From NCBI RefSeq assembly GCF_905233635.1, contig NZ_CAJODG010000003.1:1-64000 (forward strand): a stretch of 64,000 nt of DNA. Reading direction: 5' to 3'. Of the stretch, positions 17,148 to 25,930 are shown piece after piece. Origin of the DNA: Selenomonas sp. AE3005. Its GTDB lineage: Bacteria; Bacillota; Negativicutes; Selenomonadales; Selenomonadaceae. Under the pieces are notes generated by a model, which was not told where the DNA came from, did no database searches, and was given only the letters and a program-made list of their open reading frames with translations. The position numbers were made by a program, and so were the translations under genes. Every line of letters begins with the position of its first letter. The first letter of the stretch is position 1.

Positions 17148-17681
17148 TTAAGAGGCCGAACTGCGGGTGCCGGCGGAACCAAACCCGCTCTTGGCCCCCG
17201 TGGAAGATTTGGCCGTGGACTTGCCGGAGTTGTTGGAAACATGCGTACTGCTGCGATAATTCCCATAGGAATGCGACAACTTCTCCTTTTCCCGCTCCGG
17301 CAGCGGTTTTACCGGTGTTGACGAAGTATAGCGCTGTGTCCGGGAATTGTAATAGCCGCCACCGCCACTGAGCCCATGAAATGCATAGTAGCCAGCCGCC
17401 AGTCCGGCCAGCAGTCCGGCAGTGCCGGCAATATACTTCAGGCTGCCGTCCTCCTCACGCCGAAAGGTGACATAACTGCCATCCTCATAAGTCGCGGTTT
17501 CCGTCCCATCCTCATTTTCCGTCAGCGTGTATTCAGCGCCTTTTTCATCTTTAAACACATGATTCTGGCTGACTTCCTGCCCCTCACCGATCTCCTCACC
17601 GAATATCCAGGCCGAAAAAGCCGCCGTTGTCGCTATGGCTGTAAATATCGCCAATATTTTGGTTGTTTGCGAACTTAACAA
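17148..17681 (-). CDS. YgiB-like membrane/exported protein
   Basis: Protein of 177 residues that I place only by context and composition. It has an N-terminal hydrophobic helix (about 9-28), an acidic middle part with Glu/Asp/Thr pairs, a second short Gly/Ala-rich hydrophobic segment (about 85-105) and a Ser/Gly/Thr-rich C-terminus ending GFGSAGTRSSAS. Enterobacterial YgiB, encoded next to YgiC, has a similar plan with a Ser/Gly-rich GFG-containing tail. Both genes here are adjacent and share orientation, so this is probably the YgiB counterpart. Function unknown; an envelope location is likely. Confidence 0.6.
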   Translation of the reverse strand: MLSSQTTKILAIFTAIATTAAFSAWIFGEEIGEGQEVSQNHVFKDEKGAEYTLTENEDGTETATYEDGSYVTFRREEDGSLKYIAGTAGLLAGLAAGYYAFHGLSGGGGYYNSRTQRYTSSTPVKPLPEREKEKLSHSYGNYRSSTHVSNNSGKSTAKSSTGAKSGFGSAGTRSSAS

Positions 17682-17860
17682 AAGCCATCCTCCCCTTTTT
17701 ACCTCTTATGTTTACTATGATAGGGTATCCCCCATACCTTGTCAATTTTATGGCGAATTTCTAATTATCCTTTAATAGCAATATAATACGGCTCTAATTG
17801 TATTTAATCTTTACTAATGTTATGATATTTTCTGTAAATACTTGGAGGAGATGATAATTC

Positions 17861-18964
17861 TTGGAAGAACAGACTGTAAATCGCCTGAACAAAAAACTGA
17901 TTGCCTGCATTGTATCTATTGTTTTAATTATCTGCGGCGTTGGCGGCTACTTTTACTACAAACGCACCCCCACCTACTCCCTGCAGCTGATTCAGCAGGC
18001 AGTCAAAGACCACAACTGGGAAAAATTCAGCCAACATGTTGATACCAAAGGCCTGGCCGATTCAGCTTTCGATGATATCATCGATATCGCTTTGGAAGAG
18101 GATAAAAACCACCGCTTTACTAATGACAAGAATAAAACCTTTGTCACCGGTATGGTACAGCTGATAAAACCGATGGTAACCGGTGTTTTGGAAAATGCCA
18201 TCAAGGAATATGTCGAAACCGGCACGGTCAAAAACAAATTCAGCAGTAAAAAGGATGATGACAATACAAGCACTGGCAAAAGCGCTAAAAACAGCAGCAA
18301 AGCCAACGGTAATAACCCGGCCAACGAAATCATCGGCAAAACCCGTGTTGATGATTTGAAATTCACCGGCGTAAAGGATACCACCACCGACGGCTCTGTA
18401 TCCACTGTGACTATCGGCCTGCATGACGAGGCTGAAAACACGGATTACGAGTTAAAACTGCGCATGGTCCAGCGTGATGACGGCACTTGGAAACTCACCA
18501 AGGTGGATAACCTTAAGGAATTCTTCCATGCCCTCAAAGAAATTGAGAAGAAAAAGCTGGCTGAACTGAATCGGGATTTACAGGCTCAGCTGGACGAAAG
18601 CCTTTCCTTGGGCGAATTAAAAGCCACTGTAGAACCTGCCTCCGGCAAAAGCACGCTCAATAAACTGACAGTAAGAGTGCCTGCTGCTTTCAACAGCAGC
18701 AATGGCATTCAGTCAGCTCAGGTCAAACTAACCATCACCGCCCCTGACGGCGAAACCAAAGACTATACCTTCCGTCACAACCTGAGCAATCAAAAAACCG
18801 GCACCAGGGATTTACTGCTCACCAAAAAACTAACCTCTACCCCCTTTGAAAAGGCTTTAAGCCAAAGCCGGGGCGACGGTTACACCTACAGCGTCAACGT
18901 TATAGCGATAAAGTATGCTGACGGCACAACAGTGGAACTGTTGAAAAAACTGCCTAAAAACTGA
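17861..18964 (+). CDS. Membrane-anchored protein with DUF2939-like region
   Basis: Protein of 367 residues with one N-terminal membrane helix (about 12-30) and a large outside part. Residues about 36-75 (PTYSLQLIQQAV, then HVDTKGLADSAFDDII) resemble the DUF2939 pattern of a Tyr-x-Leu helix followed by an HVD motif. A Lys/Ser/Asn-rich linker (about 125-150) joins it to a second domain rich in short beta strands. TTG 17861 is used as start, with GGAGGAG upstream. Divergent from the YgiB-like gene; 179 bp of AT-rich DNA between them holds the promoters. Function unknown. Confidence 0.7.
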   Translation: MEEQTVNRLNKKLIACIVSIVLIICGVGGYFYYKRTPTYSLQLIQQAVKDHNWEKFSQHVDTKGLADSAFDDIIDIALEEDKNHRFTNDKNKTFVTGMVQLIKPMVTGVLENAIKEYVETGTVKNKFSSKKDDDNTSTGKSAKNSSKANGNNPANEIIGKTRVDDLKFTGVKDTTTDGSVSTVTIGLHDEAENTDYELKLRMVQRDDGTWKLTKVDNLKEFFHALKEIEKKKLAELNRDLQAQLDESLSLGELKATVEPASGKSTLNKLTVRVPAAFNSSNGIQSAQVKLTITAPDGETKDYTFRHNLSNQKTGTRDLLLTKKLTSTPFEKALSQSRGDGYTYSVNVIAIKYADGTTVELLKKLPKN

Positions 18965-18974
18965 TTGTCACCAT

Positions 18975-19016
18975 AAAAAATACCGTAGTCACTTTTAAGT
19001 GGCCACGGTATTTTTT
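18975..19016. terminator. Bidirectional terminator between convergent genes
   Basis: AAAAAATACCGT and ACGGTATTTTTT form a strong stem with further partial pairing inside (AGTCACTTTTAAGTGGCC). It lies between the DUF2939-like gene and the radical SAM gene, and both strands end in T runs. Confidence 0.88.
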
Positions 19017-19021
19017 AATTT

Positions 19022-19987
19022 TTATTTCCCAATAAATTTGCGCACGGCCTTGCCGTTTAAGTAGTCACACAGCCGCCCCTGATAGCGTCCCTCCTGCGCC
19101 ATAACATTGATTATATGGTCGCGGATTTTCCACCAGCCCGTCTGCCAGTTGGAAAACAGCGTGTTTTCGGCCGGAGCCCGGCCGATAATCCGCTGCAAAA
19201 CAATATCCGGCGAGAGATGTTCCAAAAATTTTATAACCCGGTCCTCGTATTCCGGCAGGGAAATCATTTTTATCCTGCCAGCCTCATAGTCACGGGCCAT
19301 CGCTGTCCCCTTAACGATATACAGGGCGTGCAGTTTAACCTGGTCTACGCCTAAGGCTGATAAAATCTTGGCGTCCTCAATAACATCAAGCTCATCATCC
19401 CAAGGCAGGTTCAGAATAAGATGGACACAGGACTGCAGGCCGTATCGCTTAATACGCAGAATAGCGTCAATCAGTTCGGCCAGCGTATGGCCACGGTTGA
19501 TAGCCGTCAAGGTATGAACGTTGGTACTCTGCAGCCCCAGCTCCACACAGATATCAATACCGAATTTATCAGCCTGTGCCTTTATAGCCGTCAAATGCTC
19601 ATCACTTACACAGTCCGGCCGGGTAGCGATATACACCTCCACCACATCATCAGGGGCCCCGGCCTCTGCCACCCAGGCCGCCAGCTGTTCCGGCGTCGTG
19701 TAAGTGTTGCTGAAATTTTGCAGGTAAGGAATAAATTTCTTAGCCTTGTACTTGGGTACGATATGCGCCTTGTTGGCCGCCATCTGCTCGGTAATCGTCA
19801 TCGACGCCGGCAGGTTCTCATACCCCGTGCCAATCTCCCCACAAAAAGTACAGCCAGCTCCGCCATTCCCACAAGTACCGTCCCGATTCGGACAAGTCAC
19901 AGGCAATGCTATCGGCAGTTTATAGACCTTCTCGCCGTAGCGGTCTTTTAGGTAATCGGAAAATGCCCGATAAATAGATTGTTCCAT
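19022..19987 (-). CDS. Radical SAM protein, TIGR01212/YhcC family
   Basis: A 321-residue radical SAM protein. The cluster-binding cysteines sit in a long-spaced motif, CPNRDGTCGNGGAGCTFC, at about residues 32-49, as in the YhcC/TIGR01212 family. Other family patches are FIPYLQNFSNTYT, CVELGLQST and HLILNLPWDD. The reaction is not established. The start ATG at 19987 overlaps the stop codon of the restriction-subunit remnant upstream (TAATG), so expression now depends on that truncated reading frame or on a promoter inside it. Confidence 0.9.
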   Translation of the reverse strand: MEQSIYRAFSDYLKDRYGEKVYKLPIALPVTCPNRDGTCGNGGAGCTFCGEIGTGYENLPASMTITEQMAANKAHIVPKYKAKKFIPYLQNFSNTYTTPEQLAAWVAEAGAPDDVVEVYIATRPDCVSDEHLTAIKAQADKFGIDICVELGLQSTNVHTLTAINRGHTLAELIDAILRIKRYGLQSCVHLILNLPWDDELDVIEDAKILSALGVDQVKLHALYIVKGTAMARDYEAGRIKMISLPEYEDRVIKFLEHLSPDIVLQRIIGRAPAENTLFSNWQTGWWKIRDHIINVMAQEGRYQGRLCDYLNGKAVRKFIGK

Positions 19988-20451
19988 TACAACTCCCGCA
20001 AAATCTCACCAATAAACTTATCCATAGTATATGCTCCATCCGCTTGAAGCGCCTTCTTATCAAAAACCATGAAGTATTTATACCGGTTTCCGGCTTTTGC
20101 CTGCCAATGGCGTCCCAGTTTCAGTTTCGTCCGGCTGTCATCGCCGTCCAGATAATCCCCCTTTGCTTCAATCAGGAGAATCTTGTCTGACTCCGTTTTG
20201 ACAATAAAATCCGGATAATGATTGATAAAGGCATTGAGCCTCATTCCCTTGCGTTCGTTAATACGGTGCCACCAGCGCACATTATCCTGCTCCACTATTG
20301 CATCCAAAAGCCGCCGTTCAAATTTATTCATATCATCTTTTTCGGCTGTATAAAGGGATTTGGGAATGTAGGAAATATTTTCTGCCGGAGTTATAACTTG
20401 GGGCAGCGCATAACTTCCCTGACAGGTGATTTTATCTAATTCCAGCCCCAT
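19987..20451 (-). pseudogene. Type III restriction/helicase subunit, C-terminal remnant
   Basis: The 154 codons correspond only to the end of a res-type DEAD/DEAH restriction subunit: ITCQGSYALPQVITPAEN, IPKSLYTAEKDDMN, NVRWWHR and a PD-(D/E)xK nuclease core in which YPDFIVKTESDKILLIEAKGD carries the D, E and K. The helicase domains are missing. The frame begins at an ATG that overlaps the end of the preceding phage-type ATPase gene by 20 bases, and the homology starts almost at once, so this looks like a deletion junction. A mod remnant of the same kind of system lies at 26837-27070. The nuclease fold might still form; activity without the helicase part is doubtful. Confidence 0.75.
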
Positions 20452-20887
20452 CCAGAACGGCCTTGATTTCCTTGTCTTTTACCTTGGCCCGTTCCAGATT
20501 GGTTTCTTTGCGACCATCAATAGAAATGAATTCGTCATTCCGCTGGAGCAAATATTCCACATTGTCAAACTTGGCGTGCTCATGCAGCACCAGCTGGTCA
20601 AAGAGCTCATCCGGCGTATTGTTGTAGATGATGTTCAGTGGCAGGGGTGAATCACAGACCGCATACTCCACGCCATAGCGTTCCAATGTTTTCAGCCGAT
20701 GTACCTGCTCGGCAAATAAATACAGCTGATCCTACACAATGTCCGTGGCATTCTGATACCATAGCCATTTGGCGTACTCACCCACCAGCTCCGTCTTATG
20801 CCCTTTGCGCTTCAGCTTCGAAAAAATATCTGCGGCGATGGTGCTCTTGCCTATGCCAGCACCGCCGTAAAAGTTTATTACCTTCAA
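20432..20887 (-). pseudogene. Phage-type AAA/nucleoside-kinase-like ATPase broken by one amber codon
   Basis: From TTG 20887 (AGGAGA upstream) the frame reads MKVINFYGGAGIGKST, a P-loop, then EYAKWLWYQNATDIV and a TAG stop at 20734-20732. In the same frame it continues DQLYLFAEQVHRLKTLERYG, CDSPLPLNIIYNN and KVKDKEIKAVLDGAGI to the stop at 20432. Both halves align in order with phage-encoded small ATPases of about 150-190 residues, where an EDQLYIFA-like segment follows the EYAK segment. A single in-frame nonsense codon is the only visible defect. It is either a recent pseudogene, a sequencing error or (less likely) a suppressed stop. Confidence 0.75.
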
Positions 20888-21023
20888 CCTTAATCTCCTG
20901 TCCGTTCTTAGAATTTTACAATAACCATTATACACCACAGAAGGGCTGTTCTCTACCATTACCGAACAAAAAAGCCCCTCAGTAAGTCACCAAGTAGTTT
21001 CATCGTCTTAATCCTTGGCATAA

Positions 21024-21050
21024 GAAAAAGCACTCTTACTATCAGAGTGC
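21024..21050 (-). terminator. Terminator after the 103-residue protein gene
   Basis: GCACTCT and AGAGTGC form a 7-bp stem with a 7-base loop 18 bases past the stop at 21068, followed on the minus strand by CTTTTTCTT. Confidence 0.75.
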
Positions 21051-21067
21051 CTTGTTTACTGACTATT

Positions 21068-21379
21068 CTATTCGTCTCTCTTGGACAGCATCTTGCCTAT
21101 TTGGATTGCCTGCTCTGTCAACGTCTTCATTTCCTTCACCGTCAACATTGCCGTCTGCTCTTTAGGCTGCACACAGCCCCCATTAAAAACAACAGTTCGT
21201 TTATCAGACTCTATTATATTTTTTAACAATCTCGGTTCTTCCCAACTGAAATCATTCATTATTCTGTCGTATGCTTCGACTCCTGCACGGATCTCCTCTG
21301 GCGTATAGGTTGTTTTATCTCGACCTGAAAGTAAATCGTCAATCGCTTTTGACGATATGTCCGGGATTTTTCTTGGCAT
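21068..21379 (-). CDS. Small hypothetical protein, 103 residues
   Basis: Starts at ATG 21379 (MPRKIPDISSKAID) after a GGGGAGAG site. It is charged, mostly helical by composition, with no signal peptide or membrane segment. The middle has an EEPRLLKNIIESDKRTVVFNGGC stretch split by acidic residues, and the end is a helix rich in Lys and Glu. I do not recognise a family. It lies directly downstream of the structured RNA-like segment and of a vestigial 11-codon frame, in the AT-rich island. Confidence 0.6.
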   Translation of the reverse strand: MPRKIPDISSKAIDDLLSGRDKTTYTPEEIRAGVEAYDRIMNDFSWEEPRLLKNIIESDKRTVVFNGGCVQPKEQTAMLTVKEMKTLTEQAIQIGKMLSKRDE

Positions 21380-21393
21380 ACTCTATCTCTCCC

Positions 21394-21429
21394 CTACTCT
21401 AATCGACTTTTAGTCAGTACCATAGCCAT
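21394..21429 (-). other. Vestigial 11-codon frame after the structured segment
   Basis: ATG at 21429 opens MAMVLTKSRLE followed by TAG. It starts exactly where the structured segment ends. IscB proteins typically begin with a similar short strand (for example VYVLxKSGKPL), so this may be the beheaded start of a lost iscB gene. The match is only a few residues and is an inference. Confidence 0.3.
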
Positions 21430-21779
21430 ACAAGACAACCATTTCGATTTATGCAGCCCGGCCTTAGATGCTGCAACCACTTCCAGCGGTAGTCCGGTTT
21501 CCGCTCCTGCCAGTAATGATGCTGGAGCTGAACAGGATGGTCTGCCTACATCCGATAAATCACATGGTATGACAGGAGGCCTCCCCAGATGCTCGATGCA
21601 TAAAGCCCCGAACCTTAACGTCCAAAACGACTTCGGTTATCTGCCTCCATTTATGGTGAGCCGCAGCTCACACCTGAAACTCACCTTATGACGGAGGCGC
21701 ACATCCGTCTACCATCGCCGCTAATGGTACGCTTAGAACGGTCGCTGGCAAATAAAACGACACCAACGCTGGGAGCGCC
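21430..21779 (-). ncRNA. Structured RNA-like segment, candidate HEARO/omega-RNA without its IscB gene
   Basis: A 350-base ORF-less stretch that folds densely on the minus strand. GGCGC (5' end) closes with GCGCC about 80 bases on and contains GCGACCGT, an octamer I also recall in the OgeuIscB omega RNA, plus the hairpin TACCAT/ATGGTA. GCCTCC pairs with GGAGGC around GTGAGC/GCTCAC. Further on are GCTCCAG/CTGG..GGAGC and GCAGC/GCTGC near the 3' end. The order (closing helix, internal arms, 3' hairpin, then a start codon) is that of HEARO elements, where the RNA precedes iscB. No endonuclease gene follows. Identity is inferred from structure and short motifs, not from an alignment. Confidence 0.5.
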
Positions 21780-21831
21780 ACATGCGTAAAGCAAGATTCA
21801 TTCAAAATAGATATAACCACGTTTTCCATAT

Positions 21832-24075
21832 TTAGTTGACTTCAGCTCTATACTCATCTACCAATCGATCATAAGTAATTGAAGCAGACAATGACACTAA
21901 TGGATTCATTATGGGATTTATCGACATATTAATATGGTTTAATACCCAATTTGCACCTTCCTGCCGCAAAGACTTGTCTGTAATCTCCTTATGCGATACC
22001 TTCAAACGTGCATAGGCACACCGCTTCACATATATACTATCGTTGCCATAACTTAACCAAAAATCATCAAAATTTGTATTCTCACGCGCATTTGTTTCAC
22101 TTTTTGTTCTACCTGCATCAATTTCGTTTAATTTTTCCACATACTTATCAACAATGTAATTGGCCAGATCAAAACTAAGCCTATGATCTGCATCCATTAC
22201 CTTTATAACAGTTTTCTCCTTCTCTGTTAACTTGTTCCACTTACTAGAAAAGTCATAGCGCCTATAGGGTGAACGTTTATGACTTGTCGTCCCCCATTTT
22301 ATCAACTGCTTCTTTTCCAAATTATCTAATGGCATATATGATACATTATCGAGCACATCTATATCCACTTCTATGTTAGCTTGCCGAGCAATATTCAACC
22401 TTTCCTGGACATTATCGGTATCCATCATTTTGTCAATAAGCCCATATTCCGTAGGCTTCTCGTTAAGATAGGCATAAACATATTCATCTGTTGTTGCAGG
22501 TATCAGCCTATATAAAATATTACGTTTCCTTCTAACATCATCTGTTGCAAAGAACTGTTCTATAAGCTGAATTTCCTCTTCTGTCGCATCATGATATATT
22601 AAACTATCCTCAGGATACAATTTCAATGCATCATATTCTTTAGGTCCTATTTTCATACAATCAATTTCAGCCTTTTCACATTCAGCCTTAGCACTTTCAA
22701 CCCCATCCCTTGCTGCGATAATAACAAAGTTCACCAACCCATCTTTGTCCCCTTTAGACAGCAATAAGGAATGCAGATTATCATAAGCAGTCTCATATCC
22801 ATCTGTATAAGCGCATCTAAACCAATATTCAGCTCGTTCAAAATTCATAGGCAGAAGAATTCCACGATGATAAAAAACGCCCAATGCATTCTCAGCCACC
22901 GCTCTCCCTTCAAAAGCAGCATTTATTATTGCCCTTGCTTTTGGAATACGTTTCAGTAGCATATCTTTTTCATTTTCATCTTTGGTATCTTCATATATTG
23001 AATCTTGAACATACTCCATAATTTCTGCTAGTTCCTTAAGGCCAGTATCAGAAAAATCATCCCTACGGAATTCATCATCAAGTGCTGAAATTTTTTCATC
23101 CCTATCCGGGAACAGTTCTTTCGTTAATTTTTTTATCTTATCTGCCAATACTTCTTTTTCATTTTTTTGCATAAACATATCATCTAATAGATATGCTTTC
23201 CGATAATACCGAAGAGCTCTTTTTTTATCCTTAATTTTATTCTCTAGTATATCTGCAATTATCTTACACACACTTTCTCTAGGAGTAAGAATTCCATATA
23301 GAGCCTTATCATACCACCTAACTGCTTCTTCATAATCTACGGGAATCCCTTTTTCTTCATCTCCTTTTTCATACGCCTCAGCCAGTTCTATCTGCTCTGT
23401 TCCAAAGCCATCTACAGCAGTCTCAATCATTTCTTCTAGCGTTCTGCTTTTCTTCTTTTCTCGTTCCGACATTTGTTCTTTAACCATATCGATTATACGT
23501 GAAGCATCTTCCCAATCATCGTCTTGGGCCTTACGCAGCCAAAACAATGCAAGGTCATCACTCCTCATATGTATTGATATATCTATGTCATTATCATTCA
23601 AATCATCTACGGTCAATCCATATCCACAGAAATATGACCACCCAAGTTTCCCCTCGCCTTCAGGATAGCCAAGGAGAGCTGAGCGCTGATACAAATAATT
23701 TGCAAACAAAACCTCGCCTTTAGTATCATACAAATTACCAAGCAAACTATACAATTCCGCATTTTCTTGTGTATCATCAAAAGAGAAAGCAGAAACATCT
23801 TCATTATTCATCAATGCATTTTCAAATTCGATGACCTTTTTGTTCATGCTCATTCTTTTCTCTTTTGAGATCTTGGGCTTCCAATTTTTCTTGTAATAAT
23901 CAATTGCACGTTTCACAGTATCTAAATCATACTGCTTATACGCCATTGAAACGAATTCAACTACATCCTCTTCATTAGCGTACTTACCATCAATAATCCA
24001 TCCTAATTTCTGGTCATATTGAGTCTGTGCCCATTTCATTGTCAAAGCCAACTTGCTATCTGCTCGAAGTTCCAT
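21832..24075 (-). CDS. Large Sel1/TPR-repeat protein of unknown function
   Basis: About 747 residues, soluble and strongly acidic/helical. Several Sel1-like repeats are visible: AELYSLLGNLYDTKGE near 95-110, IELAEAYEKGDEEKGIPVDY near 225-245 followed by EEAVRWYDKALYG, and AENALGVFYHRGILLPMNF then AEYWFRCAYTDGY near 415-450. Sel1 repeats build solenoids for protein contacts. No enzyme motif is seen. A longer frame from 24183 overlaps the ankyrin gene; ATG 24075, nine bases after GGAGG, is the likely start and still overlaps that gene by 20 bases, so the two are translationally coupled. AT-rich codon use sets it apart from the GC-rich flanks. Confidence 0.75.
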   Translation of the reverse strand: MELRADSKLALTMKWAQTQYDQKLGWIIDGKYANEEDVVEFVSMAYKQYDLDTVKRAIDYYKKNWKPKISKEKRMSMNKKVIEFENALMNNEDVSAFSFDDTQENAELYSLLGNLYDTKGEVLFANYLYQRSALLGYPEGEGKLGWSYFCGYGLTVDDLNDNDIDISIHMRSDDLALFWLRKAQDDDWEDASRIIDMVKEQMSEREKKKSRTLEEMIETAVDGFGTEQIELAEAYEKGDEEKGIPVDYEEAVRWYDKALYGILTPRESVCKIIADILENKIKDKKRALRYYRKAYLLDDMFMQKNEKEVLADKIKKLTKELFPDRDEKISALDDEFRRDDFSDTGLKELAEIMEYVQDSIYEDTKDENEKDMLLKRIPKARAIINAAFEGRAVAENALGVFYHRGILLPMNFERAEYWFRCAYTDGYETAYDNLHSLLLSKGDKDGLVNFVIIAARDGVESAKAECEKAEIDCMKIGPKEYDALKLYPEDSLIYHDATEEEIQLIEQFFATDDVRRKRNILYRLIPATTDEYVYAYLNEKPTEYGLIDKMMDTDNVQERLNIARQANIEVDIDVLDNVSYMPLDNLEKKQLIKWGTTSHKRSPYRRYDFSSKWNKLTEKEKTVIKVMDADHRLSFDLANYIVDKYVEKLNEIDAGRTKSETNARENTNFDDFWLSYGNDSIYVKRCAYARLKVSHKEITDKSLRQEGANWVLNHINMSINPIMNPLVSLSASITYDRLVDEYRAEVN

Positions 24076-25282
24076 AACCATCAACCTCCATCTTTCCGGT
24101 TTCCGGGTTAAATCCATCAATATACATCTGGGCACCATGTGCCAATAAGAGCTTCTCCTGGGCTTCACTATACTCCTCACCATAAACAGAAATCGAATCA
24201 GACACCATGCTTAAAACCGATGATTTTATGAACCATTCATCACGCATAATACACATTTCCTCATAATCTGTATTATAATTCGGATTTGCCCCTCTACTAA
24301 GCAAAAACTCCATAACGCTTGCATCACATATATATTCAGATTCGCATAGTGGTGAACACAGGCACCCAAATCCATATGAATTTATATCTGCTCCTTGACT
24401 AATTAAATAATCAATGCATTCTTTCATTTTAGATATCCTTGCCTTGAGTTCTGATGGTCCCCAAACATCAAGTTCATCTAAACAAAAGTCCTGTATTGCT
24501 TCCACACATTTATAAATAGGTGATTCTCCGTCTTTATTTAAAGCGAATATATTAGCACCATCTTGAAGAGCCGATTTTATCGCCCCGATGTCCAAATGCT
24601 CACAAGCTTTAAATAACGAATCATCCTTAACATCATGTCGATTGATTTCTTGACCGTGCAGCAGTTCCATATCCGACAATGACAGTGTAACAAAATAGTC
24701 CTCTATTTCCTCCCAATCATACAAAACATTCTTTTGTTTGTATTTCCCAGCATCTAATAAATCTCCATCTCTATATATTTCATGTACATTTTCAGTATCT
24801 ATTATGATATTAACAGTAGGTGACACTTCATTCGACAAAGAAATCGTAGTAAAATATTCATTTTTCACTTTGTAGCCAGTAGAAAAAAAGGGACCTTCCG
24901 ACACTCTTACCACACCGGATGAACAAAACGTCTTAAGCATTTCATAAAAGGCTGCAATCTGATCATTTGTTGATTCATGGACATATGATAACTTATTAAA
25001 CGACTCATTTCTTGGGACCCATTTCATCCAAAACGGTGCAGAACATCTTTCCTTAAATGCACATACAGTCATCAATAATAGTTGAATAGCATAGTATAAC
25101 TTTAGAGATATAATTTCATTCGTCACGCTTATCTTATAGGGCAAATTATCGTGCTTCAATCCGGAAATACTGATTATTTCTCTTGGTCGGCTTATCGCCA
25201 CAGGAAAATATCCACAATTATAAGTCCGTATATCTGCATTCCTCAAGCAATCCTTTATTGTATAAAGGTCAGAAATATTCAT
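24056..25282 (-). CDS. Ankyrin-repeat protein of unknown function
   Basis: Protein of 408 residues. The N-terminal 200 residues have no recognisable domain. The C-terminal half holds ankyrin repeats: DDSLFKACEHLDIGAIKSAL with DGANIFALNKDGESPIYKCV (about 218-260), then CIDYLISQGADINSYGFG and VMEFLLSRGANPNYNTDYEE. It is coupled to the Sel1-repeat gene downstream. Two repeat proteins of this kind side by side recall toxin/immunity or phage-defence accessory pairs, but nothing catalytic is visible and that idea is speculative. Confidence 0.72.
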   Translation of the reverse strand: MNISDLYTIKDCLRNADIRTYNCGYFPVAISRPREIISISGLKHDNLPYKISVTNEIISLKLYYAIQLLLMTVCAFKERCSAPFWMKWVPRNESFNKLSYVHESTNDQIAAFYEMLKTFCSSGVVRVSEGPFFSTGYKVKNEYFTTISLSNEVSPTVNIIIDTENVHEIYRDGDLLDAGKYKQKNVLYDWEEIEDYFVTLSLSDMELLHGQEINRHDVKDDSLFKACEHLDIGAIKSALQDGANIFALNKDGESPIYKCVEAIQDFCLDELDVWGPSELKARISKMKECIDYLISQGADINSYGFGCLCSPLCESEYICDASVMEFLLSRGANPNYNTDYEEMCIMRDEWFIKSSVLSMVSDSISVYGEEYSEAQEKLLLAHGAQMYIDGFNPETGKMEVDGYGTSSR

Positions 25283-25354
25283 TTTGCGAAACCTTCTCTC
25301 TACGATACCACTGCCAAATCTCCATTACACGCTCTTAATACCATCACTACATGC

Positions 25355-25834
25355 TCAAATTTTATACAAATTTGATGCGACTTCCCTATCTAAAATGTTG
25401 ACTATATCCAACATAGTAACATCACGGTTGAATAATCCTAAATCTGGCTCTGTTATATCGGCAAAAGAACCATTCTTTGGCATTACCATTTTGACATCAA
25501 CACTACTGATAGCATATGATATTTCATCTTTATGGTAAAAGTTCCCATTCAACAGAGGGGCTATAAACTCCCAACTCACAGCATCACTTGCTAAAATAGT
25601 TGCTTCTAAAGGGGTATATACAACGCCTAACCATTCCTCAAAACATTCACCTTTCAATAATTTTTCATCTATAGAAGGCGTCAACCCCACCGTTTTACCT
25701 TCTTTATGCATCTCCCAGTGAAAATAGATACTATGCCATTTCTTGACTTTTTTAGTCAAAAAATCTATGTTGCCAGAAGTTTGCAACAATTCTTCTTGTG
25801 TCCAGGCCTTCGCATCCTGTTCCAAATCAATCAT
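25355..25834 (-). CDS. Hypothetical protein, 159 residues
   Basis: Starts at ATG 25834 (MIDLEQDAKAWTQEE), nine bases after AGGAGA; another ATG two codons upstream is too close to that site. Soluble, with Trp-rich stretches (KKWHSIYFHWEMH) and alternating strands and helices. I do not recognise it. It lies between the HTH gene and the ankyrin/Sel1 pair, all on the same strand with similar AT-rich composition, and may belong to the same transcription unit. Confidence 0.6.
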   Translation of the reverse strand: MIDLEQDAKAWTQEELLQTSGNIDFLTKKVKKWHSIYFHWEMHKEGKTVGLTPSIDEKLLKGECFEEWLGVVYTPLEATILASDAVSWEFIAPLLNGNFYHKDEISYAISSVDVKMVMPKNGSFADITEPDLGLFNRDVTMLDIVNILDREVASNLYKI

Positions 25835-25930
25835 GACCATATTCTCCTATACCAGATTTTGCATCGGTAGTGTTCTACCCATAGGATATCAAAAAAACAT
25901 TCACTTTTGGTCGCTCAGCAAGCGACATTT

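Noticed and set aside
21430..21779. Group II intron or retron RNA
   Set aside because: No domain V-like GNRA hairpin with the usual AGC/GUU triad and no reverse transcriptase gene nearby.
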